Assembly (NCBI GenBank): GCA_002785585.1
Contig: PEUI01000079.1
Location: 1-27,927 of the forward strand
DNA from: Lysobacterales bacterium CG02_land_8_20_14_3_00_62_12
GTDB lineage: Bacteria; Pseudomonadota; Gammaproteobacteria; Xanthomonadales; Ahniellaceae
Direction: 5' to 3'
Length of the DNA stretch: 27,927 bases
Positions 1-7,241 of this stretch are shown in pieces (positions within the stretch are counted from its first letter, which is position 1; each line of letters begins with the position of its first letter). Under the pieces are notes generated by a model that made no database searches, was not told the origin of the DNA, and saw only the letters and a list, made by a program, of their open reading frames with translations. A program made the position numbers and the translations under genes.

Positions 1-347
1 CGGGCGGCCAGATCTTCCTTGATGCGGGCTTTCTTGCCTTCCAGATCGCGCAGGTAGTAAAGCTTGGCGCGACGCACGGCGCCACGACGCTTGACCGTCA
101 CCGATTCGATGATCGGCGAGTGGCTTTGGAACACGCGTTCCACGCCAAAGCCATGCGAGATCTTGCGGACGGTGAAGGCCGAGTTGAGGCCGTCATTGGC
201 CTTGGCAATCACCACCCCTTCGTAAGCCTGCACGCGCTCACGGGCGCCTTCTTTCACCTTGACGTTGACGACGACCGTGTCACCAGGGCCGAAGGCGGGG
301 AGCGTGCGGGTGATTTGGCGCTGTTCAAACTGCTGCAGAATATTCAT
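1..347 (-). CDS. rplS: 50S ribosomal protein L19 (partial, C-terminus off the left edge)
   Basis: Structural protein of the large ribosomal subunit, located at the 30S-50S interface. The reading frame from the ATG at 345-347 begins MNILQQFEQRQ and carries the family's conserved stretches: a central GDTVVVNVKVKEG, then IIESVTVKRRGAVRRAKLYY and a basic tail with RDLEGKKARIKE. About 115 residues are present, close to full length, so only the last few residues are cut by the window edge. A GGAG ribosome-binding site lies just upstream of the start, inside the end of trmD, and the gene starts 3 nt after the trmD stop. It is the last gene of the rpsP-rimM-trmD-rplS operon, the usual gammaproteobacterial order. 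Confidence 0.97.
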   Translation of the reverse strand, partial: MNILQQFEQRQITRTLPAFGPGDTVVVNVKVKEGARERVQAYEGVVIAKANDGLNSAFTVRKISHGFGVERVFQSHSPIIESVTVKRRGAVRRAKLYYLRDLEGKKARIKEDLAA

Positions 348-350
348 CGA

Positions 351-1175
351 TTAACTCCGTTGGCCTTGACTTGCTTTGGGCATATTAGCCGCCGGCCATC
401 CTTGCCGGGCAGTTTCATGATCGGCCAGATATTCCTGCCGAAACGCTTCCAGCAGCTTCCGAGCTGCCTGATCCAATTCCATCCGGGCCAGCAGATCGGG
501 TCTGCGTAACCAGGTTCTACCGAGCGACTGCTTGAGCCGCCATTGTGCGATCAAGGCATGATTGCCAGACAACAGCACCGGCGGTACACCGGCGGTCTGC
601 TGATCTTGTGCACCGCCGCGCCGACTGCGCGAATAGTGCGGACAATCCAGCAGGCCGTTGGCGAACGAATCCTGTTTGGCAGAATCCGCATCGCCGAGCG
701 CTCCATCGTGCAAGCGCCCAACCGCATCAATCAACACACTGGCCGCCAATTCGCCACCAGATAAAACGTAATCGCCGATCGAAAGCTCTTGATCGACGAT
801 CTCGTCGAGCAAGCGTTCATCGATCCCTTCGTAGCGACCGCAGAGCAAAATCATCCGTGGCAACTGCGACAAACTTTCCACTTTGCGCTGGGTCAGTCGT
901 TCGCCCTGTGGGCTGAGATAGATCACCGGCGCCGGTGTCGCCTCGGCTGCCTGTGCCTGCTTCAGCACGCTACGCAAGGGCTCCACCGTCATTACCATGC
1001 CCGGACCACCACCGAAGGTTCGGTCATCCACTGAGCGATGCAGATCGCTGGCGGCGTCGCGCGGATTCCACGTCACCACCGATAACAAGCCGCGTTCCTG
1101 CGCCCTGCCCACTACACCAATCCGGGTTGCCTCGGCAAAAAACTGCGGGAACAAGGTTACGACATCGATGCGCAT
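351..1175 (-). CDS. trmD: tRNA (guanine37-N1)-methyltransferase TrmD
   Basis: SPOUT-family enzyme that transfers a methyl group from S-adenosylmethionine to G37 of tRNAs reading CNN codons, preventing +1 frameshifting. The 274 residues show the TrmD signature segments in order: GGGPGM (56-61), YLSPQG (86-91), LCGRYEGIDER (111-121) and SIGDYVLSGGE (132-142), which build the trefoil-knot cofactor site. Arg154 and Asp169, the residues central to catalysis in the E. coli enzyme, fall at the same numbers here (VGR and QDSF). The C-terminal tRNA-binding part RWLKQSLGRTWLRRP-type sequence is intact. The linker after the DCPHY segment is about five residues longer than in E. coli and lacks the usual RPE. 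The ATG start is 7 nt after the rimM stop. Confidence 0.96.
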   Translation of the reverse strand: MRIDVVTLFPQFFAEATRIGVVGRAQERGLLSVVTWNPRDAASDLHRSVDDRTFGGGPGMVMTVEPLRSVLKQAQAAEATPAPVIYLSPQGERLTQRKVESLSQLPRMILLCGRYEGIDERLLDEIVDQELSIGDYVLSGGELAASVLIDAVGRLHDGALGDADSAKQDSFANGLLDCPHYSRSRRGGAQDQQTAGVPPVLLSGNHALIAQWRLKQSLGRTWLRRPDLLARMELDQAARKLLEAFRQEYLADHETARQGWPAANMPKASQGQRS

Positions 1176-1182
1176 GCGCTAC

Positions 1183-1689
1183 TCAGAAAGACGCGTCCCA
1201 GTCCACCACGATCCGCTGGTTTGCCAGATCCACTTGCTTGACGAACCGATCCCAAACATAGGGCACCATGCGTTCGCGTTCGCCGTGGATCACCAACACG
1301 TCGTTGGCGCCGGTCGCGAACAGGTGCGACACCACGCCGAGACGGGTTCCGTCAACGGTGAAGGCTTCCAGTCCTTCCAGATCGACCCAATAGTATTCAT
1401 TGGTTGCGGGTTCCGGTAGCTGATTTCTCAGCAACTGGATTTCCGCACCGACCATGAGTGCCGCCTGATCGCGATCATCCACGCCGTTGAACTTTACTAC
1501 CCAAACCTGACCGTGTTGACGGTGTTGTTCGACGCTCGCCCGGGTCACCGGGGCATTGTCCAATCGCCAATCACGGTAGCTAAACAAGTTGCTCGACGGC
1601 TCGGTGTACGAGGCCACTTTCAGCCAACCTTTGACACCAAACACGCCGACAATCCGGCCCATTGTCACCAGCCGGTCAGCGTCCACCAA
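1183..1689 (-). CDS. rimM: Ribosome maturation factor RimM
   Basis: Assembly factor for the 30S subunit head; it binds S19 and helps 16S rRNA processing. The protein of about 168 residues shows the N-terminal RimM barrel (GRIVGVFGVKGWLKV, about residues 11-25) and the C-terminal PRC-barrel-like domain (YYWVDLEGLEAF, then MVPYV and IVVDWD near the end). The start is not clear-cut: the frame opens with TTG at 1689, followed directly by GTG at 1686, and the first ATG (1660-1662) would remove the start of the first beta strand. TTG or GTG directly after the rpsP stop is therefore more likely. It sits 1 nt after rpsP and 7 nt before trmD, as expected for translational coupling in this operon. Confidence 0.94.
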   Translation of the reverse strand: MVDADRLVTMGRIVGVFGVKGWLKVASYTEPSSNLFSYRDWRLDNAPVTRASVEQHRQHGQVWVVKFNGVDDRDQAALMVGAEIQLLRNQLPEPATNEYYWVDLEGLEAFTVDGTRLGVVSHLFATGANDVLVIHGERERMVPYVWDRFVKQVDLANQRIVVDWDASF

Positions 1690-1690
1690 T

Positions 1691-1945
1691 TTAGGCAGCC
1701 ACGGTCTTTGCCGCTTCTTTCAGCAGGTACTTGACCTTCTCGGTAGGTTGCGCGCCTTTGGCGATCCAGGCTTGAATGCGCTCTGCATCCAGCTTGAGTT
1801 TGACTTCCTGGCCGGTAGCAACCGGGTTATAGAAGCCAACGCGCTCGATGCTGCGGCCATCACGCGCGCTGCGGCTATCGGTCACCATGACATGGTAAAA
1901 GGGGCGCTTCAGGGCACCACCACGGGAAAGGCGAATCTTGACCAT
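1691..1945 (-). CDS. rpsP: 30S ribosomal protein S16
   Basis: Small-subunit ribosomal protein needed for 30S assembly. The 84-residue frame begins MVKIRLSRGGALKRPFYH and contains the conserved VTDSRSARDGR and IERVGFYNP segments, then AERIQAWIAKGAQPTE and a lysine-rich end, which matches S16 in length and sequence. I chose the ATG at 1943-1945 over the longer open frame because the family starts at MVKIRL and an AAGAGAAG ribosome-binding site lies just upstream. First gene of the operon; a strong promoter lies about 50 nt further upstream. The ffh gene, often next to rpsP, is not present here. Confidence 0.97.
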   Translation of the reverse strand: MVKIRLSRGGALKRPFYHVMVTDSRSARDGRSIERVGFYNPVATGQEVKLKLDAERIQAWIAKGAQPTEKVKYLLKEAAKTVAA

Positions 1946-1997
1946 TGGACTTCTCTTGACGAGTGAAGCCGGGGAACCGGCTGCGGGTGAGCCGCGC

Positions 1998-2026
1998 ATT
2001 ATAGCCACGCCGGCGAAAAAATAAAG
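1998..2026 (-). promoter_or_regulatory. Promoter of the rpsP-rimM-trmD-rplS operon
   Basis: On the minus strand a perfect TATAAT -10 box (1998-2003) is followed by a GC-rich GCGCGG discriminator. No good TTGACA is present; the best -35 candidate is TTTATT-like with a 16-bp spacer. The predicted transcription start is near 1990, giving a leader of about 45 nt before rpsP. A GC-rich discriminator on a ribosomal operon is typical of stringently controlled promoters; that regulation is inferred. Confidence 0.6.
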
Positions 2027-2177
2027 CGGCACGGAAAATCAGGCGCAATGAGACGGGAGCCCCGAGTCGTCCGACGCTCGAGCCGACCGAGCGCACTGGC
2101 TGCGAACCATCCGCGTAACCACGCTGCGGTTGCAAGCTGTCATAGTAGCGGCACCGTCCACTGTGAGCATTGCCGAT

Positions 2178-2342
2178 ATGGCCAAACCCAACTATTCGTT
2201 TGAAAAGCGTCAAAAAGAGATCGCCAAGAAGAAGAAGCAAGACGAAAAGCGCGCACAAAAACTGGCTGGCCGCGCCAGCGAAAACGGCGAGCCGCAGACC
2301 GAAGCAGCGAACGATTCGGCGAAAGCCCCGCAACACCCCTAG
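2178..2342 (+). CDS. Small lysine-rich hypothetical protein
   Basis: A 54-residue protein beginning MAKPNYSFEKRQKEIAKKKK, then a charged helix-like stretch up to about residue 32 and a disordered acidic/polar tail ending APQHP. I recall short proteins opening with this same MAKPNYSFEKR motif as common, function-unknown genes in proteobacteria. There is no membrane segment, signal peptide or cysteine pair. The ATG at 2178 was chosen over the earlier in-frame ATG at 2130 because similarity to that family starts there. It is transcribed away from rpsP. Nucleic-acid binding is plausible from its charge but not shown. The 232-nt gap to rpsP holds the rpsP promoter. Confidence 0.7.
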   Translation: MAKPNYSFEKRQKEIAKKKKQDEKRAQKLAGRASENGEPQTEAANDSAKAPQHP

Positions 2343-2421
2343 GCGCCGATCAAAACCGCCAGCAAACCGCCGTTTTCGGCGCTGCCAGCCCAGTGGTCAG
2401 CAGGCGCAGCAGACTGGCCGA

Positions 2422-3417
2422 TTACAAGTCTTGTTTGTAGCGCACGTAGGGGGTGCGCGCGGCGCCGGCGTCGATCACGTTGGCTTGTGGCGTTGGCAAC
2501 AGCACCGGGTCGCCATTGGAAATGACATTGTGTGTGCCGACACTGAGCTCGGCGCGCCATGGGGTACGCCAGGAAATTCCGACATCGAGGCCACTGAAAG
2601 CCGGCAGCGGCAGGCTACCCAATTGCGGCCCGATCGATGACTGGGTGTGGCCAGTGACGGTGCCAGACAGCGCGCCAAACACCAACCCCAAGCCAATCTC
2701 GGTGCGATCGAGTTTGATCGGCGCGGCAATCGGGTTGTCCTGCAGGCGCAATTGGTTGATCGCCGCGTTGAGCTGCAAAGCGCTGGCTTCGGTCAGACGC
2801 CATTGCGCCGCCATCGCCAAACCTCGGCGATCCAGACGCTCCAGATCATTGGGCGCAATGGCGGCGGTGGGCAATCTGGGCGCGGTTGACCCGGCATAGG
2901 TAAGCCAGGGCGAGGTGGCGTCCTCCAGCCAGGTTTGGCCGTAGCTAAGACCAAGCTCCCAGCGTTTGCCCTCGGCCGCGATGCCGACTTCTGCGGTCGC
3001 GACTTGACCCGGCAATTCCAGTTGCAGGGTGCCTTGCATCAGGCATTGCTGGCCGAGCGAACCAATCCGGAGCAGACCCGATGCCTCGGCACACCAAGGC
3101 ACGGTGGGCGAATTGCGCAGTGCCGGTTCGGCTTGTGCCGAAGCAAACAAGCTGATGCCACCACCCGCTCGAAATACCATCCCGCTGGGCGGTGGTTCCG
3201 TTGCCGGGTCGAGGCCGGCGACCCCCGACAGCCATGACCCCGCGCGATAGACACCGGATCGGGCCGTCCACAAGCGGTGGCTTGAACCTTCCGGCGCTGG
3301 ATTGCTGGGCAGGACCGCATTGGCCTCGAGCGGATCGGCCGCAACGCCACGCCAGCCCGGAAGGCATGCCGCCAAAACGAGCAAGGACAATCGAATGGTA
3401 AGGGTCAGTGGCTTCAT
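2422..3417 (-). CDS. Secreted protein, probable outer-membrane beta-barrel
   Basis: Unrecognised 331-residue protein. Residues 1-27 look like a Sec signal peptide: MKPLTLTIR, then a hydrophobic core and an Ala-rich cleavage region (GVAADP). A low-complexity Pro/Ala-rich stretch follows, then alternating hydrophobic/polar stretches from about residue 140 (LQLELPGQVATAEVGI, RWELGLSYGQTW, EIGLGLVFGALSGTVTG, RAELSVGTHNVI) that fit amphipathic beta strands. It ends in TPYVRYKQDL, aromatic and basic, which could be a final barrel strand. Two cysteines (in PWCAEA and QQCLMQ) may form a disulfide. It stands alone between a plus-strand gene and a decayed locus. Barrel topology and location are inferred; no substrate or function can be named. 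Confidence 0.7.
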   Translation of the reverse strand: MKPLTLTIRLSLLVLAACLPGWRGVAADPLEANAVLPSNPAPEGSSHRLWTARSGVYRAGSWLSGVAGLDPATEPPPSGMVFRAGGGISLFASAQAEPALRNSPTVPWCAEASGLLRIGSLGQQCLMQGTLQLELPGQVATAEVGIAAEGKRWELGLSYGQTWLEDATSPWLTYAGSTAPRLPTAAIAPNDLERLDRRGLAMAAQWRLTEASALQLNAAINQLRLQDNPIAAPIKLDRTEIGLGLVFGALSGTVTGHTQSSIGPQLGSLPLPAFSGLDVGISWRTPWRAELSVGTHNVISNGDPVLLPTPQANVIDAGAARTPYVRYKQDL

Positions 3418-3559
3418 GGTTGCGCGGCTTGGACCCCTGAACTCCCGCAGGGTTCCGTAGTGTCGATCCGGTAATTTGTACGTTGTAGCGGGAGTCTACC
3501 GGGCTTTTATAGAACGTGGAACCACCTCGTAATCGTGATCCGGATCGCGGTATCCAGTG

Positions 3560-3854
3560 TTCGCCATGGTTGTTGACCGGACTTGACCGCCACCAGCGTG
3601 CTTGCTGCACGCGCATCCGGGTCGAGAAACCGTTACCGTTACGCTCGTAGACGCGCGCCCGCTTATCGCCCGCCTTGAGGGCGAACCAGGGATGCACCAT
3701 GCTGGCCATGTCCCTCTTGGGGATGGCGTCCAGAATGTCCGCAATGAACAAATCCCCCTGCCGGTGCCGGTGCGGCACAAGGTGAGAAAACTTCGCCAGC
3801 GCCTTCGGCGACGGACCGGCGGGGCGAGTCGATCTGGTAGCTGTATTCGATCAT
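3560..3854 (-). pseudogene. Decayed N-terminus of a plasmid-type replication initiator (RepA/RPA-like)
   Basis: The frame opens with an ATG at 3852-3854 that overlaps the toxin stop as ATGA (MIEYSYQIDSPRRS). Around 3776-3790 the coding sense shifts by one frame into a stretch reading QGDLFIADILDAIPKRDMAS, then VHPWFALKAGDKR and RVYERNG. This resembles the start of the RepA/'replication protein A' initiators of broad-host-range plasmids, which open with a D-L-F-V/I-A-D-I-x-D motif and a S-M-E-H-P segment; here the Glu is Val. After about 100 residues the resemblance stops and no initiator DNA-binding region follows. A frameshift plus truncation makes it non-functional. Its coupling to the toxin suggests a remnant of an integrated plasmid. 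Family assignment is from memory and needs a profile search. Confidence 0.5.
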
Positions 3855-4123
3855 TGGCGGTAAACCTTCTTGCGATTGCCGATGCGCATAACGAGGATGC
3901 GTAAAGCGCCGTCTTCGATGCTGGCAATGATTCGCCAGTCCCCAACGCGGTACTTCCAAAAGGCTCCCAGCTTGGAGCCTTTGAGGGCTTCCCCGATGCT
4001 GCGTGGGTCGTCGAGCTGGGCGACACGTCCATGCAAGAAAGCGAGGATGCGCCGCGCTGTCTGCGGGTCGATCTTGCCCAGCTCGCGCTCGGCTATTCGG
4101 TCGAGTTCAACCTTCCAAGCCAT
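3851..4123 (-). CDS. RelE/ParE-family toxin
   Basis: A 90-residue basic protein with the type II RelE/ParE toxin fold pattern: helix-rich start MAWKVELDRIAERELGKIDP, then LKGSKLGAFWKYRVGDWRII and a last strand ILVMRIGNRKKVYR. The YRVGDWRI strand and the C-terminal RIGNRKKVY match RelE-like ribosome-dependent mRNA interferases more than gyrase-targeting ParE, but the two cannot be separated here. Its start overlaps the upstream antitoxin by 17 nt, and its stop overlaps the next start as ATGA, giving an antitoxin-toxin-repA order. The frame is intact, so the pair may still be active although the third gene is dead. Confidence 0.85.
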   Translation of the reverse strand: MAWKVELDRIAERELGKIDPQTARRILAFLHGRVAQLDDPRSIGEALKGSKLGAFWKYRVGDWRIIASIEDGALRILVMRIGNRKKVYRQ

Positions 4124-4331
4124 AGCGTTTCATCACTTCTTCAAGCGGTACGGTTTGGGTTTTACCTGCACGAATGTCGATTAGGCGCTGCTCTGCAAGG
4201 TACAAATCTTCGAGGTCGTCCAAGTGTTCAAGGATGGCTTCGCGGGCATAGAAAGTTTTGGTGCGCCCGGTGGCTTGCGCCAGTGCTGCAAGGCGGTCTT
4301 CCACTTCGGCGGGTAGTCGGATGGCAAGCAT
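4107..4331 (-). CDS. Ribbon-helix-helix antitoxin of the RelE-type pair
   Basis: A 74-residue protein beginning MLAIRLPAEVEDRLAALAQA, the pattern of a ribbon-helix-helix DNA-binding domain (strand, then two helices; the TGRTKTFYAREAI segment bridges to helix 2). The C-terminal part, LEDLYLAEQRLIDIRAGKTQ to YGLEG, is the toxin-binding tail seen in RelB-like antitoxins. It neutralises the toxin encoded directly downstream and should bind its own promoter. A CAGGAG ribosome-binding site lies just before the ATG, and a near-palindrome with TATA-like sequence sits about 30 nt upstream. Confidence 0.87.
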   Translation of the reverse strand: MLAIRLPAEVEDRLAALAQATGRTKTFYAREAILEHLDDLEDLYLAEQRLIDIRAGKTQTVPLEEVMKRYGLEG

Positions 4332-4820
4332 TTTTGGCTCCTGTTCTTAAAACGCTTTACACGTATATCATAGCCGCCAAGGAATGCTAGGACTCATGCT
4401 CCAGCCGGTCCGCAGAATGGCTGTCGGCCTAACTCATGCAGCCGAGGGGCAACGCCGCCCGATAGGGCTTTCACGTTAAAGCCATCAAAAGCATGGGGTT
4501 GGTGCAAAACGCACCCACGACCCCTGCCTGACTTGCCTGCCCTCCGCAGCGGGTTGGCTTGTTCCCCCCCACACCAGCAACACCGCTACGCCTGCTGAAA
4601 GCATTCTCGTTGTCGGCCTCGTTGTCGGCCTGGCGATCCCCTCTGCTGATGGCTATATTGCTGCCTGCGCCACCGCCGACCGGTTTGCCGTTGCCGATCA
4701 CGATAGCCGCCGACTTCAGGCGGTTGCCTGACGGCCATCGGCCTTGAGCGCTTTCACTTCCAGCAGTAGGCCATCCATGAAGGTAGAGCAGCCGTCCCCA
4801 TTGGCCGCGATGGCGTTGCC
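4332..4820. other. 489-bp stretch without a confident gene
   Basis: The first 36 bp hold the toxin-antitoxin promoter region. The rest shows only weak coding signs. On the minus strand a 43-codon frame (4716-4847, reaching 27 bp into mtgA) reads like a protein end: NAIAANGDGCSTFMDG followed by LLLEVKALKADGR and a stop. I do not recognise it; it may be the tail of a decayed gene belonging to the same foreign segment as the RepA remnant. A longer minus-strand frame (4471-4968) is Gly/Ala-rich and unconvincing. No tRNA, IS ends or terminator were seen. Confidence 0.4.
4358..4367. promoter_or_regulatory. Candidate operator/promoter of the toxin-antitoxin operon
   Basis: TACACGTATA is palindromic at 8 of 10 positions around ACGT and lies about 27-36 bp upstream of the antitoxin start, within a TATGATATACGTGTA region on the coding strand. 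TATGAT there is a fair -10 box, but no clear -35 is visible. Ribbon-helix-helix antitoxins usually bind short palindromes overlapping their own promoter, so this is the likeliest autoregulatory site. Assignment is by position and symmetry only. Confidence 0.4.
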
Positions 4821-5564
4821 GTGGCGGTAAAGCCCAACCGCGTCCATCAGCGCCGCGGGCGCCTGCGGAAATGGCTGCGCGGCGCGCTGTTTCTTGGCTT
4901 GGCGCTGGCCGCTTGCAGTCTGCTGCTGGTGCTCGGCTTACGCTTTCTGCCGCCGCCGACTTCGGCATTTATGCTAGCTCGCCAATTTGAAGCGCTGCGC
5001 CACGGCGAATCGCAGTTCGTCCTGAAACACACCTGGCGACCACTGGCACAACTGCCAGACACCTTGGTATTGGCGGTGATCGCCGCCGAAGACCAGCGTT
5101 TTCCGACCCACCATGGGTTTGATTTTGAGCAACTGCAAAAGGTACTGGAAGATAGCAGCGACAAGCCCCTGCGCGGCGCCAGCACGATCAGTCAACAGCT
5201 CGCCAAGAACCTGTTTCTCTGGTCGGGTCGAAGCTTCGTTCGCAAGGGGCTGGAAGCCTGGTTTACGGCGCTGATCGAAGTGAGCTGGCCCAAGCGGCGG
5301 ATCGTTGAGGTGTATCTCAATGTCGTTGAGTTTGGCGATGGCATTTACGGCGCCGAGGCCGCCGCACAAACCTTTTTTCAGCGTCCAGCCAAGCGTTTGA
5401 GCACCGCCCAATCGGCGCGGCTGGCCGCCGTATTGCCCAGCCCGCGCCGATTTCATGCCGCCCGCCCGAGCGCTTATGTGCAACGCCGCCAACGCTGGAT
5501 CGAGCAGCAAATGCAGCAGCTTGGCGGCACCAGCTATATCGCGCCGATGCTGGGTTCGCATTGA
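4821..5564 (+). CDS. mtgA: Monofunctional biosynthetic peptidoglycan transglycosylase
   Basis: Glycosyltransferase family 51 enzyme that polymerises lipid II into glycan strands at the outer face of the inner membrane. The 247 residues comprise a basic N-terminus, one membrane anchor (about 21-41, rich in Leu/Ala) and the GT51 domain: IAAEDQRF with the catalytic Glu90, RGASTISQQLAKNLFL, the RKGLEAWFTALIE helix and RIVEVYLNVVEFGDGIYGAE. There is no transpeptidase domain and the length is normal for MtgA, so it is the monofunctional form. The start is a GTG at 4821; the first in-frame ATG is internal to the domain. It lies alone on the plus strand, 72 nt before the CBS-domain gene. Confidence 0.95.
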   Translation: MAVKPNRVHQRRGRLRKWLRGALFLGLALAACSLLLVLGLRFLPPPTSAFMLARQFEALRHGESQFVLKHTWRPLAQLPDTLVLAVIAAEDQRFPTHHGFDFEQLQKVLEDSSDKPLRGASTISQQLAKNLFLWSGRSFVRKGLEAWFTALIEVSWPKRRIVEVYLNVVEFGDGIYGAEAAAQTFFQRPAKRLSTAQSARLAAVLPSPRRFHAARPSAYVQRRQRWIEQQMQQLGGTSYIAPMLGSH

Positions 5565-5636
5565 CTTTCCGGATCAGGTCCTCAGGTCGGCCAAAGCCGC
5601 GCTAGACTTATCGCAACCCGGCAAGCGGAGGCGGCG

Positions 5637-6065
5637 ATGACCAAAGTCAGAAACCTGCTCGAACGTAAAGACCAAGTCTTGTACGCCATCGAACCGGAGG
5701 CGCCGGTGTTGGCGGCCATCGAGCAAATGGCCACCCATTCGATCGGCGCGCTGTTGGTCATGCAGGGCGAACAACTGCTCGGCATCGTTTCCGAACGCGA
5801 CTACGCCCGCAAGGTGATTCTGCTTGGGCGTTCCTCGGCGGAGACACCGGTGTGGATGATCATGTCGGCGCCGGTCACCCAGGTCGCACCGGACGAGTCG
5901 ATCAATACTTGCATGTTGCTGATGACCGAGAAAAAGTTTCGCCATCTGCCGGTCGTCGAACACGGTCGCGTCATCGGCATGTTGTCGATTGGTGACCTGG
6001 TCAAGCGCATCATCGACGACCAGGCCACCGAGATCGATCAACTGCAACGCTACATCGCTTCTTGA
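5637..6065 (+). CDS. Stand-alone two-CBS-domain protein
   Basis: A 142-residue protein made of two CBS motifs and nothing else. The first spans about residues 8-67, ending in GIVSERDYARKVILL; the second spans about 75-130, ending in GMLSIGDLVKRII. The pair should form a Bateman module that binds adenine nucleotides and acts as an energy sensor for a partner. No catalytic or membrane domain is attached, so the partner cannot be read from the gene. A GGAGG-like ribosome-binding site lies 5-10 nt before the ATG. Downstream, CGGGAG and CTCCCG (6072-6088) could form a short hairpin without a T tract. Proximity to corA might suggest a shared role, but 222 nt separate them. Confidence 0.9.
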   Translation: MTKVRNLLERKDQVLYAIEPEAPVLAAIEQMATHSIGALLVMQGEQLLGIVSERDYARKVILLGRSSAETPVWMIMSAPVTQVAPDESINTCMLLMTEKKFRHLPVVEHGRVIGMLSIGDLVKRIIDDQATEIDQLQRYIAS

Positions 6066-6287
6066 GTACGCCGGGAGCCGACCTCCCGCCATCGCGTCTG
6101 CCGCGAAAGCAAGTTGTGGTTTGTGCTGACGCCGAATAAACTGCGCGGCGGCTCGCTCAAGGCTGCTGGTTGACCGCCGACGCCGAGAGCCGCTACCGCC
6201 ACCGTTCGGCCTGGATCGGCAAGCCCGCAGCGGCGGTCCGCCAGCTTCCTGCCCGCAGCAGGTTATTCGATAGCGCAGGGAGGGACC

Positions 6288-7241
6288 ATGCTGCGACTGT
6301 TCACCATCGACCACCGCACGATCCGCGAAATGGCACTGCCCGATGCCGGCCTGGAGCAGGCGATCACCGAAGCCAGATGGATCGACGCGCACGAACCCAG
6401 CGATGAACAACGCAGCCTGCTCCAGGGCTTGTTGCGCACCGAGCTGCCGGAATCCGACGAGGTCGAGGAAATCGAGTTTTCGGCGCGCAACTTCAGCGAC
6501 GCCGCCGGCATCCATGTGCACTCGCTGTTTCTCGCCACCAGCGACGGCCGCCACAATACCGAGACCGTCGCCTGCATCCTGCAACCGCAGCGGCTGATCA
6601 CCATTCGCGAGGGCGAGTTGGCCGATTTTCGATTGCTGCGCATGCGCGCGCGCCGCGGCCAGGTCGAGAGCGGTTCGCCGCAAGAACTGCTGATCACCCT
6701 GCTCGAACAGAAAGTGGAAAACCTGGCCGACGCCCTCGAAGACATCCATCGTGGGCTCGAAAAAGTCGGCTACATGGTGCTCGAAGAAAACAACGACCAA
6801 CTCGAAGCCAGCATCGGCGAGCTCGCCGAACTCGAAGACAGCAACGGCAAGATCCGCCTGTGTTTGATGGACACGCAGCGCTCGATTTCGTTTCTTCAGC
6901 GGCACATGCCGAGCGAAGCCGAATCGCGTGAACGCAGCCGCGAGATCATGCGCGATATCGAAACGCTGATGTCGCACACCACATTTCTGTTCGACAAGAT
7001 CAACTTCCTGATGGATTCCACCCAGGGCTTCATCAATATTGAACAGAACAAGATCATCAAGATTTTCTCGATTGCCGCCGTGGTGTTTTTGCCGCCAACG
7101 CTGGTCGCCAGCATTTACGGCATGAACTTCCAGCACATGCCGGAGCTGGCGTGGATGATCGGCTATCCGGGGGCATTGGTGTTGATGCTGCTGTCCGGTA
7201 TCGCGCCCTACTTGCTGTTCAAGCGCAAAGGCTGGCTCTAA
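6288..7241 (+). CDS. corA: CorA-family magnesium transporter
   Basis: Pentameric inner-membrane divalent cation channel, mainly for Mg2+ (also Co2+ and Ni2+ in the family). The 317 residues have a long cytoplasmic domain with charged helices, then two C-terminal membrane segments (about 253-276 and 288-308). The selectivity-filter motif YGMN sits at 277-280, followed by the short periplasmic loop FQHMPE, and the protein ends with the basic KRKGWL. GGGAGGG precedes the ATG at a good distance. The 222-nt upstream region was checked by eye for an Mg2+-sensing M-box leader and none was recognised. The TAA stop at 7239-7241 abuts a long palindromic element. Confidence 0.94.
   Translation: MLRLFTIDHRTIREMALPDAGLEQAITEARWIDAHEPSDEQRSLLQGLLRTELPESDEVEEIEFSARNFSDAAGIHVHSLFLATSDGRHNTETVACILQPQRLITIREGELADFRLLRMRARRGQVESGSPQELLITLLEQKVENLADALEDIHRGLEKVGYMVLEENNDQLEASIGELAELEDSNGKIRLCLMDTQRSISFLQRHMPSEAESRERSREIMRDIETLMSHTTFLFDKINFLMDSTQGFINIEQNKIIKIFSIAAVVFLPPTLVASIYGMNFQHMPELAWMIGYPGALVLMLLSGIAPYLLFKRKGWL

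Noticed and set aside
4427..4478. Possible second attC-like site: GCCTAAC followed by CACGTTAAAG
   Set aside because: The right end reads GTTAAAG, which misses the final pyrimidine, and no paired inner boxes flank it. A chance GCCTAAC is more likely.
6066..6287. Mg2+-sensing leader (M-box) upstream of corA
   Set aside because: The conserved M-box segments were not found; only a 6-bp CGGGAG/CTCCCG hairpin is seen at 6072-6088, close to the CBS gene's stop.
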